Assembly (NCBI GenBank): GCA_013396755.1
Contig: VWZF01003022.1
Span: 172,138 to 236,137, forward strand
Source: Sclerurus mexicanus
Taxonomy: Eukaryota; Chordata; Aves; Passeriformes; Furnariidae
Direction of reading: 5' to 3'
DNA: 64,000 bases
Numbering within the stretch: the first letter of the stretch is position 1; the number at the start of each line of letters is the position of its first letter. Below are positions 13,785 to 25,910 of the stretch, piece after piece. The position numbers and the translations under genes are program-made. The notes beneath the pieces are model-generated. The model was not told the DNA's origin and did no database searches. It saw only the letters and a program-made list of their open reading frames with translations.

Positions 13785-14462
13785 CAAGGTAGAGTTGTCA
13801 CAGACAGTTCTCCAAAACAACGATCTCAATGTTCAGTGGCAGCCAAAATAACCAACCAAATGTTGGACAGCATCAGGAAGACTACTGAGAACAAGACAGA
13901 AAGCATCTTCTGTATCTCGAGTACTGTGTGCTGTTTTGGTACCTGTATTTCATGAAGGCTATAACAGAGTTAGTGAGTGTATAGAGAAAAGTAGATAAAA
14001 ATGGTTAAAGGTACATATGCATGAAGAAGAGCAAAAATGCTGGGAAACATCAGTTTCAGTGTGAATGTGATCAAAGTGTACAAAATCATGAAGGCAGTAT
14101 ATGAGAAGAATGCAAAATTATTGCTCACAGAATCCTGCTATAATAACAGGCAGTCACTGAAACTAGTAGGAGTTTGTCTTAAATAATAACTGTCATCTTT
14201 GAAAAGTGTGATCTTAGGGAAAAAACAACAAAGTATGTGAGGACAAAATAGGATGTTACTAAAAGTCATTCAAATGAAGAAAAAAAATCCTTTGAATATT
14301 TTAGTGATAGGGAGTGTGAAATCTACAGATCTTTAAGGAAATCTGCAATTCAGAGGTAATTGATAGAAATGACACACACATAGTTAGTTCTACTTCAAGA
14401 CAAAGGGACAAGCTGAATGATGTCCTGAGGCTTTATTAAGACTTATTATTCTATGATTTCCT
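13785..14462 (+). mobile_element. Old, diverged CR1 ORF2 C-terminal fragment
   Basis: Conceptual translation from about 13803 gives a diverged version of the CR1 ORF2 region after the RT core, including the readable segment SVAAKITNQMLDSIRKTTEN (from about 13834). This is the counterpart of the Ala/Lys-Ala-Asn-x-Met-Leu-Gly block in CR1 and related amniote LINEs. CGAGTACTGTGTGCTGTTTTGG at 13919-13940 is the counterpart of the Glu-Tyr-Cys-Val-x-Phe-Trp block. Further on, AAAATCATGAAGGCAGTATA (about 14083-14102) and GAAACTAGTAGGAG (about 14159-14172) match the later tyrosine-lysine-isoleucine-methionine and leucine-rich blocks. Stops and frameshifts are frequent. The end is placed at a degenerate ATTCTATGATTT terminus and is approximate. 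Divergence is much higher than in the other CR1 pieces here. Confidence 0.75.
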
Positions 14463-17400
14463 AGATAATGACTTTAACTAATACAGACCTTATGAGTACC
14501 TCCTTCAGGTTCTTTCTTTGCAATTGCACACATAGAAAAAAATTAGTAAATATTTGTCATAAATAACCAAAGCAAACTTTGTCAGACTGACACAGTTTCA
14601 TAGCAACAGTACATGTGCCATATTAATATGTGAAAATCAGGATGATCTAAGTCTATTTAACTCACTAAAGTATTACTACTAATTTTCATTAATAAGTGGG
14701 ACCTTACAGTGTCTAGTTTATTATCCAGACAAATCTGAATATTAAGCTGAATTAAACAGGCAGCTGTTTTCTGCTGGTCCAGCAGAGGGGGGTTTGAATT
14801 CCTTCTTTTTATTCTTCAAAGAACTAGTGAAACTGCCAAGGCCATAAGGTGTATAGTCTGACATTAAAAGGTTAGTACACATCTTTTTCTTTTTCTGTAA
14901 ATATAGAAAAATCAGACATAGTATTTCCTAACATGAGTTAAAGAAAGTGAAACTAAAATTGCGCAAAACTTAATGATTTGATACTCTTAAATTCTATGTG
15001 CATGTCAATGCAAGACAATAGCTTTTCTTCTGATTGATTTTTTTCTCAAGTTTTTTTTTTTTTTTTTGTATGAGAAAATGCACCTTCTACCTGTGGCAGA
15101 TACACCTCAAGTCTCTCTGTGTAAGTTGAAATAATTTGTTGACTATATTTGACTCGTCTTTAGCAGCATATTTTGTGTATTCTTTTCAAATATTTCAGCA
15201 ATGCTAAAATATTATTTGAATTTGCTGTGAAATGACAGTGCCTGTTTAATCTTTTGTTCAGAAATCCATCTGATTGCTGGAGTATTCAGTTATGTACAGA
15301 AGCAGAGAACATTATTCCATGGAAAAGCAGTGCACTTGCTACAAATTGTCGTCTTGTTCTAAGTATGTGACAACAAGAAAAAATTAGAGTTTTCTTTCAT
15401 ATGATAAATACCATTAAATTGCATATTTGAATATTGGTTTACTGCTGATGTTTGTAATAATAAGGAATCAGCTACACAATAGAAAAAAAATGCAAACTGG
15501 AATTTTCTAAACAATATACACTCAATCTATATTTTCTAGGTTGCTTTAATGGATATAAATATATGTCTATATTTTATAGTTCCAGTGCTTTTTCACACAC
15601 TAAAATGCATTAGAAGAGTTTTAGTCAGTTGAGAAACAGTTAGAAAAGGTACAGATATTTTACAGCCTGCAAAAGCTTGCTTTAATTCTGCAAGCATGTC
15701 AATAGCCATACTGAAATCACACATGAGACCACTCACATGTGTAAAGCTACTTGCAAGTGTAAATATTTGTTCAAAGAGACAGGGAATTGCTCTAGGTAAG
15801 TATTCTTCATGCAAACAAGCATGATAAGAATTGCCTGTGTTAGGAGTCATCTGTAAATAGCAAAGAGACTTAGGATGTCGCCATTGCCAATATCAGTAAA
15901 CCTTCTTTACCTTTTCAGTGCTGAAGGATCTATATAGAGACAATATTGTGATTGTTCTTTTAACATAATAGAAGCCATTGCTCATTTCACCAATGAGAAC
16001 TTTGATGTTACTTTTTTTCTCCTTTTTCTCTCTTTGGGCTGCCTTTAGTAGTCTAATCAAGGTAAGACCAGTTGGCAGTAAAATGTTCATACTTCTAGAA
16101 ATTGCTTCTTCATGCCTAAATATATTGCAGTATAGTGGTAGTCTAACCATGCCTCTTAGCCTTTTCATGGTTTTTAAGCTTTCTGACACAAGCAGCAACA
16201 CATGAAAATTCATGAACAATTTTGTCTATACCATCCCTTTAGTTAGTAGATTCAGCTAAGAATCACACAGTAGGCAAAATGTTGTGCTGTGTAGTAAAAG
16301 TGTTTTTCTCTCACCACTGAGAAACTAGGAACTTGCATCTGTCTAGGTTATCCTGCAGTATTTTTATCAGCACATATCAAAGGGTTCTTATCAAACCTGA
16401 ATAGCTTTACTTCACCATCATTCATATCAATGAGGGGGAAAATGTAGGGTTTGAAGCTGTCAGATCTCATAAAGTACTTTTCTCTCTGGAGAGCCCCATG
16501 GAATAATTCCAAGACCAAGTATGCCTCTTTTTAATTAGGTTAGGTCCCAGGTATTATATTTCTATCATATTTTGTCAGAATGCTGGCTTCTGTGCCTGAA
16601 TTTATGTGCCACAAAAAATATACCTTTGTGTAGACAGAATTGATAGACATAAGAGATGGCCTTACCTTGTCCCCGAGAGAATAAAAAATGTACTCTCCAA
16701 GAGGCCATTTGCTCTTCCAAGAAGGCTTCCTAGTTTGAATAGGATACTTTTGTCTCTTTGAATTTCTAGATATAGAGAATCTAAAAGAAAAAAGGTGAAT
16801 CTAGGAAAAGTGTGATGTGCCTTCCTTTTGTATATTTCAAAGGCAAGAATGATAAGAAAATATCATAACTAGATAGTTTCTTTAGTGACTTACTGTAGTC
16901 ATATATCTCTGCAACAGAAGTAGGGTTAGTTATGAAAGAAACAGAACTTAATGATCCTTCAGGGCCTTAGCATTTTTGAAGATGGTTATGCTGCTGTACA
17001 TAAGATGATGAGAAAGGTCCAGCTGGGTCCTGTGACTCTGCCCTATAATTGTATTCCTGAGAGGAAATAGATATCTAAGGCAGAGAGAAGGCAGGCTAAG
17101 TACCAGCTTTCCATCATGCTCTTCCAATCTCAAAAAATTTCATCTTACATATCTTCCTCTGTCAGGTATGGCAATATTTGGCAATTCTCAAGAGTTTCTC
17201 TGGCATATATTTGTCCAGTTTCCTCTTGAAGCCACACATTTTTTTAACATCCATACCATCTTTTGGTGTAGAGTTTCATAGTTCTGCTAGCTGTTCAGTG
17301 CATATTTCAGTGTTCATAATGGAATATACACATACAATATTAACTGCATCTCAGAATGTCTGTAATTTGAAGAGGAAATAAATGTTGGGTTTTTTTACAT

Positions 17401-17608
17401 CTTTAAAAATCTCTTAACTAGCAGCAGTTGCATACCAGATGTAGTTAGTATCCCACTTAAGCAATTTTATTTTGCCTGTCTTCCAGTCAGGAAAGTCATG
17501 AAATGCTTCTGAAACTTCAGAACTAAACTTAATATCTTTACCAAAATATAGTACCTTCTTCACTAGTCTGTCACTGGTACCAGACTACTCCTTTGGAAAG
17601 CCTTAGCA

Positions 17609-17655
17609 CATTTACATTAAGTAGCATCTAAGTAGCATTTACATTAAGTAGTATC
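17609..17655. repeat. 20-bp direct repeat, 27-bp period
   Basis: CATTTACATTAAGTAGCATC (17609-17628) recurs as CATTTACATTAAGTAGTATC (17636-17655), separated by seven bases and differing at one base. It is a local tandem duplication. Confidence 0.9.
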
Positions 17656-20600
17656 AAGCTTTACTTGAGTCAAATCCCTTTCTTTGTATTTGCTATTTGT
17701 ATATAAATTTACATTGCAGAAATGTCTGTGTTATTAAAATCAACGAGTTGGGCACAGAAAAATTGATTAAGATTCAAGCTTCACAGAAAAACTGGACTAA
17801 CCTGAATAAGTGGAAAAAGTAAAAGATTTGCAGTCACACTGAATATCTCCATTACCATCATATGTAAAGCTGATAGACTCACACAAGGGAAGGGACCCAC
17901 AAGAATTACCAGGTCCACTTCCTGTCCTGATACTGATACTGAAAGAACCTCATAAATTCGTGCTCTACAGCCTGTGTCATATCAACACACTGTGTCAATT
18001 TTTTTATGAATGTGTATATGTGTGTGTATGTGATTAAGTAACAAGAGTTTGACAGGAACATGTAAGTTAGTTATTGAGTAATGACTCTGATAACTAGATA
18101 CTCTTGGAAGTCTTCTGGTTGCATTTATAGGTTTTTGGCCCAAAGACAACATTAGGGCCTGCCTCTTGAGCAGCGGAGGCCGTAGAACTGCTTCAAGTAG
18201 TTCTCAAAGAAAAGAAAGTAAATAGCAACTGAAAGGAGATGTTATTTTTCAGAAAAAGTTCTGTCTTCAGCTTAAAAATACATTACAGAGAATCCACATA
18301 AACCTTTGTTAAATATTTCAAGCATTACTATGTTTCCAATCAAACCAACACCTTTTTATAATTCTAGATTTGTTCAGCATTTACTTCTATTTGTGTCTTG
18401 TTATTTTTTTGTCTGCTAAATGAAAAAACCTTTCAAATAGCATCTTGACTTAAGACTGGGAAAAAAAAAAGAAACTTTTTTTGGTTTATACGATTAAGGG
18501 TTTTCTAAAAAAAAATAATAATCTACCATCTACTAGAAACTAAATAAGGCACATTTTTGATTGTGATTATAATGTTTGAAAGTAAGAAGAAATATTAATT
18601 TATCTCCTTCCTAAGTACTTGGTACCTTATCATACAGTAAAACATAATGTAGACTACCTCTTAATAGTACATTGTCTGACCCTCATTCTTGTCCCAGCTG
18701 AAGGAAGTTTCATTGGGAACAGGAACCCCCTCTCCTAAATACAGGGTAATCAGTTCCAATCAAACTCAGCTTCAGAAACTATTTTTTCAGAATCTAAACT
18801 AGATAGGGGTAGAGCTTGCTTATCCATATTATCTCTGCATTGAAGATTTCAGATAAGAGCATAAAAATCAGCTGTAGAGGTGAAAAAACCTGATCACTCT
18901 TTGAGAAAGGTTAAGATATAAAACTTTCATTAAGATTGATTTTGGACTTTGGTACTCTTTGAGTTAATTAATTAAAAGCAGAAACAGATGAAAGATACAT
19001 ATTAATATTAATACCCTATCAGAAAGAACTTCCTTCAGTCAACATAAGAGGATGAACCAAGGAGACCTTTACTAAAATATATGACTTGGCCTTCAGACCC
19101 TTTCACAGCACTTCTTCCAACACTGCTAGCTGAGAAAAGCAGTGCCTTTCAGGCTTTTCTGTTAGAGCATCAGCAGCCTTTACATGCTATTATTACTTCA
19201 TGCCCTGATTTTGCAATGATCCTCGGGTTCATTAGGAAAGCTTTGCAGTATTGAACTTATACCAGCTACACAGTGATAGAAGCCTCAGCTTGGAGCGGCA
19301 TAAAAATAGATGACCTCTAGCATCAGTGATCATAATGAACACACGCATGGCCTGAAATTACTCCCATCATATTTCACTTCCTATTATATACATTGGAATT
19401 GGAACAGGATCAGGACAGCAATGTTTATGTAATCAACCTTACTGAATAGGAATAGAGTACAAAATTGAATTCAGGAAATGTTGGCAGGAATCCTCAGGCC
19501 TCACCTGTCTTTGTGTGTCCTTTGTCTTTAGAGATATAGCAGATTTGATGCCTTTCGTTCACTGGTGAGAGTCATTTATCTCCAAAGCTGATGATAAGCT
19601 GTAACTTTTTGGACTAAGACAAACTGAAACACAATATTCTTTTGCATATCATCATCAATGATTATATAATATTTTTCCTTTTAAGAATTCCCTTTGTTTC
19701 AATAGTCTGTTTGTATCTGGATAGAAAATAAACGGAAATTAAATTCAAAATTATTTCTTCAGTAAATTATTTAATTTACAGTTTAGGATAATTAAATTTG
19801 ATATGACTGTAACTATAATTTCAAATCTGCTTGTATTTATGCAATAGTTATAACTCTTTAGGTTCACAGTAGGAGTTCTACAGTAAATCAGAGAAAAAGA
19901 GACACAATTGTTTTATGGATTTTTTTTTTGTTTTCCTTGTGCCACCATTTCCTTTTTTTTTTTTTAGCAATAGACATTATAAACTTTCAGCAAGGAAAGT
20001 ATACCCAAAGAAGACAGAAAGGTTCAACTTGAGGTGTTTTCAAAGGATGTTTCATAAGGGACCTGAGGGAGCAAGAAGAATATAAACAAAACATCATGAG
20101 GACGTGAAAAACAGCCAGATCTATATGAAAAGCAGCTTAAGTCAGGGCATTGTTTTAAAGTCTCCTGTGTAATAGTTCTTTCCTCATATCACAGCACCAT
20201 CTGCCCAAAGGAGTGTAAGGGTGGCCGCATATCCTACTGCCACTCCTTTAAAAGAGACAGGGATAGAAAAATGTCTAACCAAAGTGTAGGTCATTCAGAG
20301 TTGGATACTTGCTGTACAGAGGTGAGGAATTGCCACAAAAGGGAGCTGTAACATGGAGAATGGAGCCCTCTGTGCACCTCTGCTCAAAAGTCTTTGCTCC
20401 TTGTTCATATGTTCTCTGTCTCACTGCTTAGTGAAGAACAAAGCTGTAGATTATTATAATGTATTAGTCACAGTGTAGGGGCTTTATGCCTTCTTAAAAT
20501 ATGATTTTATGTGACGAATGGTGTTTGTTTCATCTGAAAAACACAGCTTTTGAATCTGACACATTAAAGTATTTGAATTAATCCTTTCTCAACTGGATGA

Positions 20601-20706
20601 GGAAATGCTCCTTGATGCTTCATAAGCATATACAGTACAAGCCACTGCTCAAAATAAAAGTTATTTCCTTGTCAGGCTTTTGTGTGTGTCCCAAGAGGTC
20701 AGAGTT

Positions 20707-20711
<5 letters not shown>

Positions 20712-20759
<48 letters not shown>
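20712..20759. repeat. (GT)24 microsatellite
   Basis: Forty-eight bases of uninterrupted GT, the longest perfect dinucleotide repeat in the window. An uninterrupted array of this length is expected to be length-polymorphic and can adopt Z-DNA. Confidence 0.97.
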
Positions 20760-20761
<2 letters not shown>

Positions 20762-23700
20762 TTAACCACTTAAAACAAACCAACACAAAACATCAGCTGT
20801 CTAATACTGGTGTCTTTAACAGAATATCATCCTTGCTGCTAGCTTTTTAAATACAGATTATTTTGAGCTTGAAACTACATAGACACATATATGAATAAAG
20901 AAACCTTCTTAGACATATGTAATGGTCATAAACATTTCTTTGCTCTCGGTCTCTGCATGTTCACTCTTCCTTGTATGAAGTATGATTTAATCTTCTCCTC
21001 TCTTGTCAGATTACTGTTTTTTTCTCACCTCTTCTGGCTCACAAGGTCTATCAGGTCACCTTTCGAAACAATGATAAATCTTTTTAGGTAGCAATCCACC
21101 TTCCTCTAAAATCACATCTGCAGCCTGATGCTAGGTGATACTCTGCTGTCTTTATGATTTTCATAAAGAATTCTGCTGTCATGGCAGTTTTAAACTGATA
21201 TAACTATGCTGATATTAATGGTTTATGCTTGTGCAAGTAACAATAGACATAAATTAGACAGCAGTTTATACTTTTGGTTTTTTCCAAATGCTGGTTTAAG
21301 TGGTCAAATTGAGATTATTTCATTAATATGTGACAATTTTAGACCTGTGTAACCAACTTCATGTAAATTTAGCTCCTTCTGTGGAAGTGACTCAATGAAC
21401 CAAAGAATCAAAACTCAAGTTTATAATTCAGTTACTCAGGAGTCTAACAGGTGCAGATAAATGGCTATTTTAAAATAGTATAACTGTATTGAAAACAGTT
21501 GAACTTTTTCAAGCTTGTTCAAGGAAAACAGGTTCCATGAAAGAGTTTTATATTTCTTTTTAGACTCATATGAGCACTTAAAGTAAATGGAAGGGGTTTT
21601 TCTAACATTCCATACTGTAAAGGTTTTTGGTATAAGGAAAAATGTCATTGTAATAGACACAGACAGAATTTTGCCAGAGCTTTCTTGCAGCGATTACCTG
21701 TAGTTGGTGCAAAATACAACCTGCTTTCCTCATCTGGAAATTTAGAATATAAAAACCACCAATAATGAAAAGCAATGATTTTCCCCCTCTAATACTAACT
21801 AAATATTGTTATGCTTTATATAAAGTTTGAGTTTGATTCAAACTTAGTAAAGGAAATGAAAATACCTCCAAAATAAGGGGCAAATGTGGAGAAATGAAAG
21901 AGTAACAAAATAGACTCAATTTTCTTCTGTGAACTGATACAGAGATAGAGTTGGAGATAACCACAGCAATGGCAAAAACTTATCAGAACTATTCCTTGAA
22001 TTCTCTGTAACTGTGTATGAAAATCCCCAGACTGCTTTAAGGTTTCAACTCAGACAATGCCCGTGAAGGTTAGAGATTTCTGGGAAAATATCTCTCTGTG
22101 GTGGAGTGGCATTAAGAAGTGATCTAACAAAGACAAGCTGATGCTGCATGTTCCAATTACTGAGAGCTGTTATCAGGACTTTTTGCAAAGCTCTTAGATT
22201 TCTTGATAAAGAAGAGACACACAGTGCTATGTGTTATTGTTATGGTTAATGACATTGATTTCTTGGCATGACAGCCAGGGAGTTACAAACTGAACTATAT
22301 GTAGTAACTGCTTTCTTTAGTGCTAGCATTTTGAAGTATTACAGGGTTTTATAGACTCAATCAAATGAAACCATTTCTGAATTATCCCTATCTTTTAACA
22401 AAGAAGTGTAGCTTCCAAAAGTGATGGTCATTTCTTAGAAGAGTTGCTGTGGTTAAAGGAAAATTTCTTCATTGCTTGGACATTTAACACTCTTGTTTGT
22501 CCAAACAGAATCTGATATGAAAATTTCTTCAACTGTCAAAAAAAAGGCAGAGAATTTCTGCCTACTCCCAAACTAAGCATTCATTTTGGCTGGAATCAGT
22601 GATGTGTTGATCAGTTTAAAATGATCTGATGTGACCTCAGTCCTGTTTAGGATAAGTTTGAATGCATGGATTTCAACATGCCAGTCAGAAGTGACATCTG
22701 CCAACTAACAGCTGTTAAATAGGACACTGAAAATAGGACCAGAAAACGAATGTCAGTGTACAGATTTCCGCTTCACCAATGGAATTTTCCTTTTCTTTAG
22801 CTGTTCCTTATTCTTCCAGTTGTTTTGTTCCTGTGTATGCATTAAATGCCCTGAATGATGCTTGGACTTGTTCAGCTATGTGTTTGTTTTTGTCTTTTGA
22901 CTTCTGAAGAAAGGATATTAAGATGGCCAGTATAGAAATAAATAAAATAGGATTCTAGAAGGCTACATCCGAAAATCCTCTTATGGATTACAGATTCTTA
23001 TTTCCTAAACACAATAGCTGAGATTCTATACTTCATGCTGCTAAAAAAACCACCACGTCACAGCCTTGGGGAACAAAAAGAAAGCTAGAATGATATTAAG
23101 CTTGTCTTACTATTTTCTCTGGGTTGGATATTAGTCATGCTAGTATTTATAAAACCTTGGGAGACACGTATCCTTTCTGTCTGCCTAGTGGGATGTAGTA
23201 CCATGGGGACTCTGCTGCCCCACAAAACCTGGTCCTGGTTTTACTAGTGGTTGTTACCCTTAGGAGGCTGTTAACTTCAGGTTTATAAAAGTATTACTTT
23301 TCCTGAGCTAAAATTAACCTTCACAAAACAAACTGGATTAGAGACCACATAGACCATGCAGACCTTCTACCTGACAAAAAAAGAAAGGGAAATACGGGGT
23401 AAAAATTTTGCTCAAGTTTTTAAGACTTTTGTTAATGCAGTTTTATTAATATTATCTTTATCTCCTCTGCACTCAATCTATTTAAGATCTAGAGACCTTT
23501 AAGTGTTCCTCAATCCCTTTTTATTTTAGCACAATCCTTCTGCACTTTTTCATTTGAACCAGCAAAACCAAACCATTGGCCCACTCAACATATAAAAGCT
23601 TGAGCAAATAAATAAACTGTATAATATAACTTGAAGGAAGCAGGTGCAGTTAAAGTTCAGAAAAGTAGATTACAGTAATGAAAGTTTTCCAGAGACATTA

Positions 23701-24324
23701 TGAAATTTCAGCTGAAATAAACAAATATGGGAAATGTCAGTGTAAGAATCCCAGTTTATTACATCATCTGTTCCTTTGAAGAAAAAAATGAGAGAGAAAA
23801 ACCTTTATAAAAAATGAAAAATTAGTCCATAAATGGCAAAACCTTCCCCAACTCGAAACTTGCTTTCCCTGTAGAACATGTATGTAGCACATACCAGTCA
23901 TTTAAAAAGAGTAGGAAAGCAGATAGTTAAAATTGCTGGATACCTTTTGCCTAAATAGCTCTTAACATTAAACTCTGGAAATTTTAAATTAGGAGAAGTA
24001 AAAAATCATTACATTTCAAAAAGTTACTTAAGCTGCGTGTCTGTTTTTATATGTTCAAAGACTAAGTTTTGTCCTGAAAGCACTGAAACTGATAAATCAA
24101 GTTCAGCATGAAAGCTACGATACTACTTTGATCACCTATAAAAGATTTGATCAGAACCAGAAGACTGTGATTTTTTTTTATTGGTTATGTGATGTTTTAC
24201 AGATAACTGGCTGACTGAACATCTGTCATTATTGCCTCAACCATTAGTGACAAATAGGTAAAAGAAGTTTAAAATAGTTCCCAACTACACACAGTTTTGA
24301 AACAATATGGTCTTTTCCACACTC

Positions 24325-24374
24325 AGCAAAACAGAAATGTTGGAAAGTTAGCAAAACAGAAATGTTGGAAGGTT
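24325..24374. repeat. 25-bp tandem duplication
   Basis: Two head-to-tail 25-base copies (24325-24349 and 24350-24374), each beginning AGCAAAACAGAAATGTTGG, differ by a single base near the end. The low divergence indicates a recent event. Confidence 0.93.
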
Positions 24375-25878
24375 GACAAAACCTAGAATAAAGAATTTTG
24401 CCTTCTCAATTTACATGGTTAATTTCATTTGAGCAGAGATGTTAACTCTGCCTCAAAATTGTTAAGCCTTATTCCCCAGCAATTTTTTGGCTGATATGCA
24501 CTGCTTCATCAATGCAGCTGTAAGCTCAGTTTAATGGATCATTTGAACACCCAATGTATACAGACACTTTATAATGTGAATGTAATGGAAATCAGCAAAA
24601 TACACGAATTTTTCTGCACTGCCATTGACTGTAACAAACATGTGTTGATTTACACATTCTGAACATTTGGCAACTGCCCACATTTACAGAAAAATACTGC
24701 AAGGAACCTAGACAATGAAGATCCTACCTTACAGAAAGTAAAACCTTGACAAGAAAATATCCTTATTCTTATGTAATTGTGAAAGGTAAAAACAGTCAAA
24801 CTTCTTTTCCATTACATTGTGTTTCTCTGTTTTTAATTTTTCATTTGATCTCAAACACCATTGACAATGAATGCAAGAAGTAACAGTGCTCAGATTATTT
24901 AATTTCACCTTTCTTTTGCAATTAAATTTCCATTAGTAGTGTCTTTTTTGCTTACTGCCACAGGCAAGCTATTTATTTTTACAGTACTTAGGCATTTCAT
25001 TATTTTTTTGTGAAAATAAAGCCAAGGACATGAACTCTTGGTGCTCTGCTTCACCCTCAGAATATGACTCTTATGCTGCCAATTTCTTTGCATTATTTAT
25101 TATTAATTTTACGCATTATTTTCATTATTCGTTTTTCTACTACATGTGATGTCCTATGCAGTCCTACTTAAACAAACAAACAAACAAATCTCAGACATCT
25201 TTTCTTCTATTTGTTTGCTTGCACATCTTCTACAATCTCATAATTGATTCTTCCCTGGAGAACTAAAGTGTATAAGTGCAAAGTCACAGAAACGGGCAAA
25301 CTGTGCCAGTAGCTTCATTTCCAATGAAATTAGATGAAAGCTGCTGATTTCATCCCCAAAACCTTGATGACTCAGAATTGAAGTCTTTACTTCAAACAGT
25401 ATTCTTCCAGCAACTTTTCCATATGAGATCCTGAAAGAATTTATTATCAGATGTCTCACACTTCTAAATGCTTGAAAAGAGCCTTCTAGGGCACTTTTTT
25501 TTTTTTTTAACTCCTTCAGAAGAAGAGATATTTTGAGCTTTCCAGTAAAACTGGTGTTGGGAATAGGTTAATTTCCCTCACACACTGCATAAACACACAC
25601 TCAGAAATTTTAGTACCCGAGTTTCTCACACTTCAGAATGCCAATAATGCTAATGTTATAAGTGGTTCTTGCTTTATATTGCCAGTGATACCTACTTTGT
25701 ATTTTGGAATAATAAGGAATATGAAACATCTGGTCTTTAGATCATGCATGCACAATTACTCAAACTCTCAAAATAAGGAATAACAGCACAGGATGGGAAG
25801 CATAATCTCTAATCTGAATGTTTTGCTCGAAGAAGAGGATATTGAGCTCTAATTATGGCACACCTGTTCATACTGTAT

Positions 25879-25910
25879 AGTGCTAGCCCAAATAAGTGCT
25901 AGTCCAAATA
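25879..25910. repeat. 16-bp tandem duplication
   Basis: AGTGCTAGCCCAAATA (25879-25894) is followed directly by AGTGCTAGTCCAAATA (25895-25910), with one mismatch. Confidence 0.9.

Noticed and set aside
15893..16219. 108-codon minus-strand open frame
   Set aside because: Lys-rich AT-biased composition, no domain, and an equally long shadow frame on the other strand. Treated as chance.
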